DNA from: Pseudomonas californiensis | GTDB lineage: Bacteria; Pseudomonadota; Gammaproteobacteria; Pseudomonadales; Pseudomonadaceae | Reading direction: 5' to 3' | Assembly: GCF_021147775.1 (NCBI RefSeq) | Contig: NZ_JAGTPK010000022.1 | Coordinates: 1 to 64,000 of the forward strand | Length of the DNA stretch: 64,000 nt | Part shown: one piece after another, positions 34,015 through 42,901 of the stretch | How positions within the stretch are numbered: position 1 is the first letter of the stretch | How the letters are laid out: every line of letters starts with the position of its first letter | Program-made: the position numbers and the translations under genes | The notes under the pieces: model-generated | What the model saw: only the letters and a program-made list of their open reading frames with translations | The model's database searches: none | What the model was told of the DNA's origin: nothing

Positions 34015-36159
34015 ATGATCAGTACCGAACTCAAAACCCAGATCCAGGGCGCTTACTCGCGTTTCCTCGAAGCCAAGAGCCTCAAGCCACGCTATGGCCA
34101 GCGATTGATGATCGCCGAAGTTGCCAGGGTGCTGGGGGATATCGACACCGATGAAGAGGGTCGTCGTTCGGGCGATCCTGCTGTGGTAGCGGTCGAGGCA
34201 GGCACGGGTACGGGCAAGACCGTGGCCTATGCCATCGCGTCGATACCGACCGCCAAGGCCGCAGGCAAACGCCTGGTCATCGCCACCGCCACCGTCGCGC
34301 TTCAGGAGCAGATCGTCTACAAGGATCTGCCGGACCTGATGCGCAACAGCGGTCTGAATTTCACCTTCTCGCTGGCCAAGGGGCGCGGTCGTTACATGTG
34401 CCTTTCCAAGCTCGACATGCTGCTGCAGGAAAGCGACGCGACCAACGCCACCGCTCAGTTGTTCGAGGAAGAAGGCTTCAAGATCGAAGTCGATGAAGCC
34501 AGCCAGAAGCTGTTCACCAGCATGCTGCAGAAGCTCGCCGGCAATAAGTGGGACGGCGACCGTGACAGCTGGCCCCAGGAGCTGGACGATCAGGACTGGG
34601 CACGCCTGACCACCGATCACAGCCAGTGCACCAACCGTCATTGCCCCAACTTTCAGCAGTGCGCTTTTTATAAAGCGCGTGAAGGCATGGGCAAGGTTGA
34701 TGTGATCGTCACCAACCACGACATGGTGCTGGCTGACCTGGCGTTGGGCGGCGGCGCGGTGCTGCCTGATCCACGTGACACGTTGTACGTCTTCGACGAA
34801 GGGCATCACCTGCCGGACAAGGCCATCGGCCACTTCGCGCATTACACCCGGTTGCGCTCCACTGCCGACTGGCTGGAGCAGACGGCCAAGAACCTCGCCA
34901 AATTGCTCGCCCAGCATCCGCTGCCCGGCGATCTGGGCAAGCTGATCGAGCAGGTGCCGGAGCTGGCTCGCGAAATCAAGGGCCACCAACAGTTCATGTT
35001 CGGTGCCTGCGAACAGCTGGCTGACTTCCGTGCCGGTGAAGACATGCAAGGCCGCGAACGGCCCCGTCACCGTTTCATCGGTGGCGTGATTCCCGAGCAC
35101 ATCCGCGAGATGGGCATCGAGCTCAAGAAAGGTTTTGCGCGTCTGGACGATCTGTTCACACGCCTGACCGAGCTGCTCAAGGAAGGCATGGACGGCGAGG
35201 TCAATATCGGCATCGCCAGCCATCAGGCCGAAGAGTGGTATCCGTTGTTCGGCAGCCTGCTGGCGCGTGCTCACGGCAACTGGGAGCTGTGGACCGCGTT
35301 TACCGCCGAGGACCCGGAAGACAGCCCGCCGATGGCCCGCTGGCTGACCTTGGCCGACAGCGGCGCGCTGTTTGATATCGAAGTCAACGCCAGTCCGATC
35401 CTGGCGGCCGAGATGCTGCGCCGCAATCTATGGAATATCGCTTACGGCGCGCTGGTCACGTCCGCCACGCTGACTGCGCTGGGCAAATTCGATCGCTACC
35501 GCATGCGCGCTGGGCTGCCGAAAGGCGCAGTCACAGCCGTCGTGCCAAGCCCGTTTCACCATGCCGATGCCGGTGTGCTGCGCGTGCCCGACCTGAAGGC
35601 CGATCCGCGGGACTCTGTGGCCCACACGGCGGCGATCATCCGCGACCTGCCGGGCCTGGTGGAAGGTTCGCGGGGCACGCTGGTGCTGTATTCGTCGCGC
35701 AAACAGATGCAGGACGTATTCGACGGTCTGGACCGTGACTGGCGCAAGCAGGTGTTCATTCAGGGCAACCTGTCGAAGCAGGAAACCCTCAACAAGCACA
35801 AGGCGCGGGTGGACAGCGGCGAGTCCAGTGTCCTGTTCGGGCTGGCCAGTTTCGCCGAAGGCGTGGACTTGCCCGGTGCTTACTGCGAACACGTGGTGAT
35901 TGCCAAGATTCCGTTTGCCGTGCCGGATGACCCGGTCGAGGCGGCGCTGGCCGAGTGGATCGAAGCGCGCGGTGGCAACCCGTTCATGGAAATCGCCGTA
36001 CCTGACGCGTCATTGCGACTGGTGCAGGCGTGCGGCCGGTTACTGCGCACCGAAGAAGACCGTGGCACGATCACGCTGCTGGATCGCCGCGTGGTCACTC
36101 AGCGCTACGGCAAGGCAATTCTCAACGCGCTGCCGCCGTTCCGTCGCGAGATTTCCTGA
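34015..36159 (+). CDS. dinG: ATP-dependent DNA helicase DinG
   Basis: The 714-aa XPD-like superfamily 2 helicase has Walker A GTGTGKT at 63-69. The four cysteines of the Fe-S domain are C129, C205, C210 and C216. Motif II is DEGH (FDEGHHLPD). C-terminal motifs VGAYCEHVVIAKIPF-type and QACGRLLRTEEDRG are present. It unwinds DNA 5' to 3' and removes R-loops at transcription-replication conflicts. The long minus-strand open frame inside it is a GC-codon shadow. Confidence 0.95.
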   Translation: MISTELKTQIQGAYSRFLEAKSLKPRYGQRLMIAEVARVLGDIDTDEEGRRSGDPAVVAVEAGTGTGKTVAYAIASIPTAKAAGKRLVIATATVALQEQIVYKDLPDLMRNSGLNFTFSLAKGRGRYMCLSKLDMLLQESDATNATAQLFEEEGFKIEVDEASQKLFTSMLQKLAGNKWDGDRDSWPQELDDQDWARLTTDHSQCTNRHCPNFQQCAFYKAREGMGKVDVIVTNHDMVLADLALGGGAVLPDPRDTLYVFDEGHHLPDKAIGHFAHYTRLRSTADWLEQTAKNLAKLLAQHPLPGDLGKLIEQVPELAREIKGHQQFMFGACEQLADFRAGEDMQGRERPRHRFIGGVIPEHIREMGIELKKGFARLDDLFTRLTELLKEGMDGEVNIGIASHQAEEWYPLFGSLLARAHGNWELWTAFTAEDPEDSPPMARWLTLADSGALFDIEVNASPILAAEMLRRNLWNIAYGALVTSATLTALGKFDRYRMRAGLPKGAVTAVVPSPFHHADAGVLRVPDLKADPRDSVAHTAAIIRDLPGLVEGSRGTLVLYSSRKQMQDVFDGLDRDWRKQVFIQGNLSKQETLNKHKARVDSGESSVLFGLASFAEGVDLPGAYCEHVVIAKIPFAVPDDPVEAALAEWIEARGGNPFMEIAVPDASLRLVQACGRLLRTEEDRGTITLLDRRVVTQRYGKAILNALPPFRREIS

Positions 36160-36270
36160 ACCCTGGCTGGCCGGTGTGTGGCGACGGTTCCCAAAGGCGT
36201 CAATCGCTGGAACAATGTGCGCCGGTCGGCCTGTCGTCAGGCGCATTCACAGTTATCGAGGAGTCAGCCG

Positions 36271-37419
36271 TTGCAGATCCAGGGTCATTTCGAACTTCAG
36301 TTTGAAGCAGTGCGTGACGCGTTTGCGGCACTCTTTGAGGACCCTCAGGAGCGCGGCGCAGCGTTGTGCATTCAAGTCGGCGGGCAGACGGTGGTCGATC
36401 TTTGGAGCGGCACAGCCGACAAGGACGGTGCCGAAGCCTGGCACACAGACACCATCGCCAACCTGTTCTCCTGCACCAAGACGTTTACCAGCGTGGCAGC
36501 CTTGCAACTGGTCGAAGAGGGCAAGCTTGCGCTCGACGAGCCGGTTGCCCGACTGTGGCCCGAGTTCGCGGCGGCTGGCAAGGGCACGATCACTTTGCGC
36601 CAGTTGCTCTGTCATCAGGCCGGTCTGCCCGCGCTGCGAGCGCAACTGCCTGCCGAAGCGCTTTACGAGTGGGAGACGATGACTGCCGCACTGGCCGCCG
36701 AAGAGCCTTGGTGGACACCCGGTCAAGGGCACGGTTACGCGGCCATCACCTACGGTTGGTTGATTGGCGAAGTGCTGCGCCGGGCCGACGGGCGCGGGCC
36801 GGGCGAATCCATTGCGGCGCGAATCTCGCGCCCTTTGGGGCTGGATTTCCATGTCGGCCTGGCGGATGACCAGTTTCACCGTGTGGCCCATATTGCCCGC
36901 GGCAAAGGCAACATTGGCGATGACGCGGCCCAGCGTGTCCTGCAGGCCACACTGCGTGAGCCGGCCTCGATCACCGCCAAGGCCTTTACCAATCCGCCGT
37001 CGATCATGACCAGTACCAACAAGCCTGAATGGCGCCGCATGCAGCAACCGGCTGCCAACGGCCATGGCAATGCGCGCAGCCTTGCCGGTTTCTACAACGG
37101 GTTGCTGGATGGCAGCCTGCTGGAAGCCGACATGCTCAACGAGTTGACGCGTGAACACAGCGTTGGCCAGGACAGGACGTTGTTGACCTCGACCCGTTTT
37201 GGTCTGGGTTGCATGCTTGATCAGCCCAATGTGCCCAATGCCACATACGGCCTGGGTGCGAAGGCGTTTGGTCATCCGGGTGCGGGTGGCTCGGTGGGCT
37301 TTGCGGACCCTGACCGTGAGGTCGCTTTTGGCTTTGTCACCAACACTCTCGGCCCTTATATTCTGATGGATCCGCGCGCTCAGGGTCTGGTCAGGACACT
37401 GCGTGAGTGTTTGCAGTAA
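36271..37419 (+). CDS. Beta-lactamase-like serine hydrolase (class C / EstB type)
   Basis: This 382-aa protein of the penicillin-binding/beta-lactamase C fold has catalytic S-x-x-K as SCTK (about residues 70-73) and the Y-x-x block as YGWLIGEV. A GHPGAGGSVGFAD segment (about 340) replaces the KTG box. Members are mostly esterases or peptidases rather than antibiotic-destroying enzymes. The start is set at a TTG (36271) because GAGGAG lies at the correct spacing; no ATG in a good context is nearby. There is no signal peptide, so it is probably cytosolic. Confidence 0.85.
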   Translation: MQIQGHFELQFEAVRDAFAALFEDPQERGAALCIQVGGQTVVDLWSGTADKDGAEAWHTDTIANLFSCTKTFTSVAALQLVEEGKLALDEPVARLWPEFAAAGKGTITLRQLLCHQAGLPALRAQLPAEALYEWETMTAALAAEEPWWTPGQGHGYAAITYGWLIGEVLRRADGRGPGESIAARISRPLGLDFHVGLADDQFHRVAHIARGKGNIGDDAAQRVLQATLREPASITAKAFTNPPSIMTSTNKPEWRRMQQPAANGHGNARSLAGFYNGLLDGSLLEADMLNELTREHSVGQDRTLLTSTRFGLGCMLDQPNVPNATYGLGAKAFGHPGAGGSVGFADPDREVAFGFVTNTLGPYILMDPRAQGLVRTLRECLQ

Positions 37420-37572
37420 GTATCGGCCATAAGTGCTTGTTTCATACCGACTGTCAGTTAATAGGGTGATACTGGAACCGTACGACGGTTTCTTTTTCCA
37501 ACTGGCGGTTTATGCGTGTTATACGGACGTTGCTACGTCCTCCTGTCTGATCAAAATTGCTGTGGGTCATCC

Positions 37573-38736
37573 ATGTCTTCCAATAAAAGCATCGCTCTCG
37601 CCCTGTGCATCGCCGTCACTGGCTGTGCTCAAACTCCTCAATCCGACTCCGCTGCCACTGGAGGCCATTGGTGGCAGTTCGGCTCTGACAGTACAGCCGA
37701 CAGCGGCGCGGCGGTAAAGGCGCCTGCGCCAAACCCTGCCCCGGCAGCGCCGGTAGCCAAGGCTGCGGCACAGCCGGCACCTGCTGCCGCAGCCGAGAGC
37801 GGCGGCCCATGGTACTGGCCGTTTGGTTCGAGCGACACGACCAAGGCCAAGCCGGATGCCGTCGCCGACAAGACGCAGGACAAGCCTGCTCCGTCGTTGG
37901 TGGCCAAGTCTGAGCTCCAGCCGCAGACCGAAAAGAAGTGGTGGTGGCCGTTCGGCGGCAGCGAAGCCAGCAAGGACGAGCCCAAGGCATTGCCGATGCC
38001 TGATCCGAAAATAACCCAGGCCTGGCTGGATGAGTACGAGCCGCGTCTGCGCGCAGCCATTAAAGACAGCCCGTTCCAGCTGGAGCGTCGCGAAGACCTG
38101 TTGGCGATCACCGCGCCGGTCGACAGCTCATTCAACCCGGACCGTCCGGCGATGCTGCTGCCGGTCACACTGGGCCCGATCACTCGTCTGGCCAAGCTGG
38201 TCGAAGGTGACCAGAAGACTGCCGTACTGATCCTCGGTCATGCCGACACCACCGGCGCGGTCGACGCCAACCAGAAAATCAGTCAGGAACGGGCGCAATC
38301 GGTAGCCGCGATCTTCCGCCTCAGTGGTCTTGAGCGTAACCGCCTGAGCCAGCGCGGCATGGGCGCAGTGATGCCACGCGCAGCCAACGACAGCCCGCAA
38401 GGCCGTGCGCTGAACCGCCGTGTTGAAATTCTGATGACGCCGCAGGACACCATGCGCGCCCTGATGAGCCGTTATGCGCTGCCGCCGGTTGCGCCGACGC
38501 TGGTCGCTGCTCAGGACGTCAAGCCTGTTGTGCCGGCACCGGTTGCAACCAAGAAAGCTGCTCCAGCCAAAAAAGCCGCGCCTGCCAAAGCCAGTACGGC
38601 GAAAAAAGCTGCACCGGCCAAGGCCGCTGCAGCCAAGAAGCCGGCGGTGGCCAAGACGCCAGCCAAGACACCGGCCAAGGCTGCTCCTGCCAAGACCACC
38701 ACCGACAAGAAAACTGACTCCCAGGCCAGTAACTGA
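37573..38736 (+). CDS. OmpA-family lipoprotein with lysine/alanine-rich histone-like tail
   Basis: The 387-aa protein has a lipobox-like signal (IALALCIAVTGCAQ, Cys about 18) and a low-complexity linker with two repeated WPFGxSxxxK blocks (about 80-150). An OmpA C-terminal peptidoglycan-binding domain follows (LILGHADTTGAVDANQKISQERAQSVAAIF... GRALNRRVEI, about 215-300). It ends with about 60 residues of repeated KKAAPAK units. That tail resembles the C-terminus of the histone-like AlgP. This combination is unusual: the OmpA part binds cell wall, while the tail is highly basic. It may anchor the envelope or bind acidic polymers. Confidence 0.85.
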   Translation: MSSNKSIALALCIAVTGCAQTPQSDSAATGGHWWQFGSDSTADSGAAVKAPAPNPAPAAPVAKAAAQPAPAAAAESGGPWYWPFGSSDTTKAKPDAVADKTQDKPAPSLVAKSELQPQTEKKWWWPFGGSEASKDEPKALPMPDPKITQAWLDEYEPRLRAAIKDSPFQLERREDLLAITAPVDSSFNPDRPAMLLPVTLGPITRLAKLVEGDQKTAVLILGHADTTGAVDANQKISQERAQSVAAIFRLSGLERNRLSQRGMGAVMPRAANDSPQGRALNRRVEILMTPQDTMRALMSRYALPPVAPTLVAAQDVKPVVPAPVATKKAAPAKKAAPAKASTAKKAAPAKAAAAKKPAVAKTPAKTPAKAAPAKTTTDKKTDSQASN

Positions 38737-38946
38737 TCAAGCCTGATTATCCGGCCCATACTCAAGTGTGGGCCGGATGCCTGCTGTGCCCTGCCTGATA
38801 CCTTCCGCTTTGCCTGTCATTGCGCCCTTGAACGTGCTTTCGGTGTGTTTGCCTGCCGAGCAATCTCCTTGCACAGCGCAGGGCCGGCCAATACCCTGTC
38901 ACCAGCCGTTGCCCACGATCGTGTTGGCGCAAAAAGGAGTGACACC

Positions 38947-39594
38947 ATGACCCAGACTCTGGCCGATATGCGCCGTGATTACACCCGGGATGGACTGACC
39001 GAAGCGCAGTCTCCGCATGAGCCGTTTCCGCTGTTCCACAAGTGGTTTGAAGAGGCGGTAACCACCGAGCAGGCACCGGTCGAAGCCAATGCCATGACCC
39101 TGGCGACTGTCGATGAGGACGGCCGACCGCACTGCCGTGTTCTGCTGCTCAAAGGGCTGGACACGCAAGGGTTCACGTTTTTCACCAATTACGACAGCGC
39201 CAAGGGCCAGCAGCTTGCCGTCCGCCCGTTCGCCGCGATGACGTTCTTCTGGCCAACGCTGGAGCGGCAGGTGCGGATCGAAGGCCGGGTGGTCAAGGTC
39301 AGCCCCGAGGAGTCTGATGCGTACTATCAGGTTCGCCCGCTGGGCAGCCGACTGGGCGCCTGGGCGTCACCCCAGAGTCGTGTCATCGCTGATCGTGGCG
39401 AGCTTGAAGACCTGGTGGTGAAGACCGGCGAGCGTTTTCTGGAAACACCGCCACATTGTCCTGAGCACTGGGGCGGTTATCGTCTGCTGCCCGAGCGTAT
39501 CGAATTCTGGCAAGGACGTTCGAGTCGCCTTCACGATCGTTTGAACTATCGTTTGATAGACGGGCAATGGACCCGTGAGCGTCTGGCCCCCTGA
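38947..39594 (+). CDS. pdxH: Pyridoxamine 5'-phosphate oxidase
   Basis: The 215-aa FMN flavoprotein oxidises PNP and PMP to pyridoxal phosphate in vitamin B6 synthesis and salvage. Conserved blocks are PNAMTLATVDEDGRPHCRVLLLKG-like (about 45-70), FFTNYDSAKGQQL (FMN binding), FWPTLERQVRIEG and the C-terminal WQGRSSRLHDRLNY. The ATG at 38947 has AAAAAGGAGTG before it; a longer frame upstream is not supported. Confidence 0.97.
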   Translation: MTQTLADMRRDYTRDGLTEAQSPHEPFPLFHKWFEEAVTTEQAPVEANAMTLATVDEDGRPHCRVLLLKGLDTQGFTFFTNYDSAKGQQLAVRPFAAMTFFWPTLERQVRIEGRVVKVSPEESDAYYQVRPLGSRLGAWASPQSRVIADRGELEDLVVKTGERFLETPPHCPEHWGGYRLLPERIEFWQGRSSRLHDRLNYRLIDGQWTRERLAP

Positions 39595-39741
39595 TTGAAT
39601 TATTCGTCTTTCGGATCGTCTGAGGGTTAAGTAGGTGATCGCTGTATGGCGCCTGAATGAACTTAATTTGCGGGACTGGGGCCGTGACAGCGACGACGTC
39701 GGGTAGTCTAATGGCCACTGGTTCCCCTGGAGATATCCGTT

Positions 39742-40206
39742 ATGCGCAAGTCTGCTCTTCTGGTTGCTACGTTCACCGCAATGGCGTTGACGTTGGGCGG
39801 CTGTACGTCGAATCTCACCGGTGATTCCTATTCCCGCGATGAGGCCCGGACTGTACAGAACGTCCGTCTGGGCACTGTCGAGTCCTTGCGTCCAGTGAAA
39901 ATCGAAGGTACCAAGACCCCTATCGGTGCTGGTGCAGGCGCTGTAGTCGGTGGTGTAGGCGGTAGCGCTATCGGTGGTGGTCGTGGCAGCGTGGTCGCAG
40001 CCGTGATTGGTGCCGTTGCAGGTGGTCTGCTGGGCTCCGCCACTGAAGAAGGTCTGACCCGTACTCAAGGCGTCGAGATCACTGTTCGTGAAGATGACGG
40101 CAGCATGCGCGCCTACGTTCAGCAGGTTCAGGAAAACGAGATTTTTCGGGTCGGCGAGCGGGTACGGATCATGACTGTCAATGGCACCAGCCGCGTCACC
40201 CACTGA
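39742..40206 (+). CDS. slyB: Glycine-zipper outer-membrane lipoprotein (SlyB/Pcp type)
   Basis: The 154-aa protein has a lipoprotein signal (TLGGCTS, Cys near 21). Its glycine-zipper 2TM segment is GAGAGAVVGGVGGSAIGGGRGSVVAAVIGAVAGGLLGS, followed by a C-terminal beta-domain (VEITVREDDGSMRAYVQQ). This is the layout of SlyB/Pcp lipoproteins, which surround and stabilise outer-membrane proteins during stress (often PhoPQ-controlled). A terminator follows at 40253. Confidence 0.9.
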   Translation: MRKSALLVATFTAMALTLGGCTSNLTGDSYSRDEARTVQNVRLGTVESLRPVKIEGTKTPIGAGAGAVVGGVGGSAIGGGRGSVVAAVIGAVAGGLLGSATEEGLTRTQGVEITVREDDGSMRAYVQQVQENEIFRVGERVRIMTVNGTSRVTH

Positions 40207-40252
40207 TAGGCGCTGCAGATTATTGCGGTAGATCCGTGTCGTAGAGCAAAAG

Positions 40253-40276
40253 AACCCCGAGCCGAAGCTCGGGGTT
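40253..40276. terminator. Bidirectional terminator between slyB-like gene and nhaA
   Basis: The stem AACCCCGAGC / GCTCGGGGTT (40253-40276) is followed by TTTTTG on the plus strand and flanked by A-residues upstream. Confidence 0.85.
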
Positions 40277-40305
40277 TTTGTTTCAGGGTATTGGCGGCTC
40301 TGGTT

Positions 40306-41487
40306 TCATTTGGCTGGCAGCGGTGCCTTTTTACAGGCCATGACCATGACGGCATACCCGATGAGTGCTGACAGAATGGAGCCTGTCAGGATTCCCATGC
40401 GGTCTTCACCCGCGTATGCGCTGACTCCGGGCTCGAACGCCAGCGAACCGACGAACAGGCTCATGGTGAAGCCGATGCCGCACAAGATTGAAACCCCCAG
40501 GACATGCCCCCAGTTCGCCCCATGTGGCAGCGATGCGATGCGCGTTTTGACCGCCAGGAAGGTCAGCCCGAATACACCCACTGTCTTGCCCAGCAGCAGG
40601 CCTGTCGCGATACCAAGCGGGACCGAATGCGTGAAGCTGTCCAGCGTGACACCGGCCAGCGACACTCCCGCATTGGCGAACGCAAACAGCGGCAGGATGC
40701 CGTACGCGACCCACGGGTGCAGGGCGTGCTCCAGCGTCAGCAACGGTGAGCCCTTGGTATTCAGCGTCCGAAGCGGGATGCAGAACGCCAGAATCACGCC
40801 CGCCAACGTTGCATGTATACCGCTTTTGAGTACGCACACCCACAGCACCAGGCCTACAAGCAGGTAGGGTGCAAGCTTCGCTACGCCCCATCTGTTCATG
40901 ACGATCAGCGCGGCGACCGAGGCCGCCGCAATTGCCAACGCTATATGGGACAGTTCGCCAGAGTAGACCAATGCAATCACCATGATCGCGCCCAGGTCAT
41001 CAATGATCGCCAGCGTCATCAAGAACAGTTTCAGCGAAACCGGCACCCGCTTGCCCAGCAGCGCAAGTACGCCCAGCGCAAATGCGATGTCGGTCGCCAT
41101 CGGAATTGCCCAGCCGTTCAACGCTTCTGAGTTGCCCTGATTGAGTGCTACATACACAAGCGCAGGCACCACCATGCCGCCAATCGCCGCTGCGCCTGGC
41201 AGAACGATTTGCGAGGGCTTCGAGAGGTGCCCTTCGAGCACTTCGCGTTTGACCTCCAGGCCAATCACCAGAAAGAACAGCGCCATCAGGCCGTCGTTGA
41301 TCCACAGCAGTAGCGGCTTGGAGATTTGCACAGCGCCGATACCGGCGATGACCGGCGTGTCGAGAAAAGCGTTATACAACCAGGACAACGAAGAGTTGTT
41401 GATGATCAAGGCCAGTGCGGCAGCCGCAATCAGTAGCAGGCCGCCAGCCGCTTCGAGCTGAAAGAAGCGTGTAATGGTATTTCGCAT
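40306..41487 (-). CDS. nhaA: Na+/H+ antiporter NhaA
   Basis: This 393-aa inner-membrane protein has about 12 transmembrane segments. The NhaA signature blocks are seen: EAAGGLLLIAAAALALIINNS, the central MATDIAFALGVLALLG and LKLFLMTLAIIDDLGAIMVIALVY with the two adjacent aspartates (DD) that carry Na+ and H+. Start choice: ATG at 41487 after an AGAGAGTGG site at good spacing; the GTG at 41499 lacks this. It exports Na+ and regulates internal pH. Confidence 0.95.
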   Translation of the reverse strand: MRNTITRFFQLEAAGGLLLIAAAALALIINNSSLSWLYNAFLDTPVIAGIGAVQISKPLLLWINDGLMALFFLVIGLEVKREVLEGHLSKPSQIVLPGAAAIGGMVVPALVYVALNQGNSEALNGWAIPMATDIAFALGVLALLGKRVPVSLKLFLMTLAIIDDLGAIMVIALVYSGELSHIALAIAAASVAALIVMNRWGVAKLAPYLLVGLVLWVCVLKSGIHATLAGVILAFCIPLRTLNTKGSPLLTLEHALHPWVAYGILPLFAFANAGVSLAGVTLDSFTHSVPLGIATGLLLGKTVGVFGLTFLAVKTRIASLPHGANWGHVLGVSILCGIGFTMSLFVGSLAFEPGVSAYAGEDRMGILTGSILSALIGYAVMVMACKKAPLPAK

Positions 41488-41741
41488 GGGCGCGACCACT
41501 CTCTGAATACGATATAAAGGGTCGATACCGTAACGTGTTGATTGGAAAGATAAAACAAAAGTTATATTCGCTTTTGTTCTAAAGATTTCAATGATGTGTG
41601 AGGCAAGCTGTATTCTTACAATTGTGTAACTTATTAATGCCTAACTGTGTCTGTTTAAGTTGTAGGGCATTTCCTAAAATCATGTTTTTTATTACCGCCT
41701 GTAACTTTTTAAGTGTCAGGGCGGCTGAGAGAAGTAACGAC

Positions 41742-42836
41742 ATGACCGATAACCGTCCGTGGGCTCGCGAAGCCATTCGCATCATTGAAGCCGATTTCCA
41801 GCGCAGTGCCGACACTCATCTGATCCCGCTGCCATTGCCCGGTCTTGCGGGCATCGAACTGTATTTCAAGGACGAGTCCAGCCACCCGACAGGCAGTCTC
41901 AAGCACCGGCTGGCGCGGTCGCTGTTTCTGTATGCGTTGTGCAATGGATGGCTCAAGGCTGGCGCACCGGTGATCGAAGCCTCAAGCGGTTCGACAGCCA
42001 TCTCTGAAGCGTACTTTGCCCGTTTGCTGGGTTTGCCGTTCGTGGCAGTCATGCCTGCCAGTACGTCTCAGGCGAAGATTGACCAAATTGCGTTTTATGG
42101 CGGCAAGAGCCACCTGGTGCAGGACCCCACGCAGATTTACGCCGAATCCGAACGGCTGGCGCGCGAAACCGGTGGGCACTTCATGGATCAGTTCACCTAC
42201 GCCGAACGAGCCACTGACTGGCGCGCCAACAACAACATCGCCGAATCGATCTTCCAGCAGTTGCGATTCGAAAAGCATCCTGAGCCCAGCTGGCTGATCT
42301 CAAGCCCCGGTACCGGTGGCACCACGGCGACGCTGGGGCGGTATGTTCGCTATCGCCAACACACTACCCGCGTCCTGTGTGCCGATGCGGAGCGTTCGGT
42401 GTTTTTCGATTACTACCGCACGGGCGATGCCAGTCTGCGCCTCGACTGCGGCTCACGTATCGAGGGTATTGGTCGGCCACGTGTCGAGGCTTCGTTCCTG
42501 CCGAGCGTTGTAGACGCGATGGTCAAGGTGCCGGATGCCTTGTCGTTGGCCGCCATGCATTACCTTGCTCAACGAATGGGGCGTCGGGTAGGGGGGTCGA
42601 GTGGCACCAACCTGATAGGTGCATTGCTGGCGGCGCGGCACATGGTGGATGCCGGAGAGAGCGGTTCGATCGTCGCTATTCTCTGCGATGGCGGCGAGCG
42701 TTATGCCGGGACGTATTACGACGAGGTCTGGCTGAAAGGGCAAGGATTCGAGTTGGGCGGATTGATTGAGCAGGTCGCGGCGTGTGCCGAGCAGGGCGGC
42801 CCGTTACCAGAAGGCGTGCTGCGCGCAGGCGTTTAG
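41742..42836 (+). CDS. PLP-dependent cysteine synthase/desulfhydrase-family enzyme
   Basis: This 364-aa fold type II PLP enzyme has the Schiff-base lysine in ESSHPTGSLKHRLA (about 45-58), the phosphate/substrate loop EASSGSTAISEAY (about 83) and the PLP-phosphate loop SSPGTGGTTATLGRY (about 188-202). It belongs with cysteine synthase-like and L-cysteine desulfhydrase (Cds1-type) proteins rather than classical CysK/CysM, so sulfide production from cysteine is plausible. The start at 41742 has GAAGTAACGAC upstream, a weak site. It is divergent from nhaA; the AT-rich 254-base gap holds both promoters. Confidence 0.85.
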   Translation: MTDNRPWAREAIRIIEADFQRSADTHLIPLPLPGLAGIELYFKDESSHPTGSLKHRLARSLFLYALCNGWLKAGAPVIEASSGSTAISEAYFARLLGLPFVAVMPASTSQAKIDQIAFYGGKSHLVQDPTQIYAESERLARETGGHFMDQFTYAERATDWRANNNIAESIFQQLRFEKHPEPSWLISSPGTGGTTATLGRYVRYRQHTTRVLCADAERSVFFDYYRTGDASLRLDCGSRIEGIGRPRVEASFLPSVVDAMVKVPDALSLAAMHYLAQRMGRRVGGSSGTNLIGALLAARHMVDAGESGSIVAILCDGGERYAGTYYDEVWLKGQGFELGGLIEQVAACAEQGGPLPEGVLRAGV

Positions 42837-42843
42837 CGCGAGC

Positions 42844-42877
42844 ACCTGCGAAGCCGGAGTTACCGGTCTTCGCAGGT
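42844..42877. terminator. Hairpin between convergent genes
   Basis: ACCTGCGAAG (42844-42853) / CTTCGCAGGT (42868-42877) with an inner CCGG/CCGG stem lies between the stops of the cysteine-synthase-like gene and the FAD oxidoreductase gene. No clear T-run follows. Confidence 0.55.
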
Positions 42878-42901
42878 CAGTTCACTGATCATCAGTGCTG
42901 G

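Noticed and set aside
33976..35274. 432-codon open frame on the minus strand inside dinG
   Set aside because: It is antisense to the conserved helicase domain; GC-rich codon usage creates long antisense frames.
37474..37502. GGAACC possibly starting a second hrp box upstream of the OmpA-like gene
   Set aside because: The next CCA-C-like sequence is CCAAC after 18 bases, not CCAC after 15-16, so the consensus is not met.
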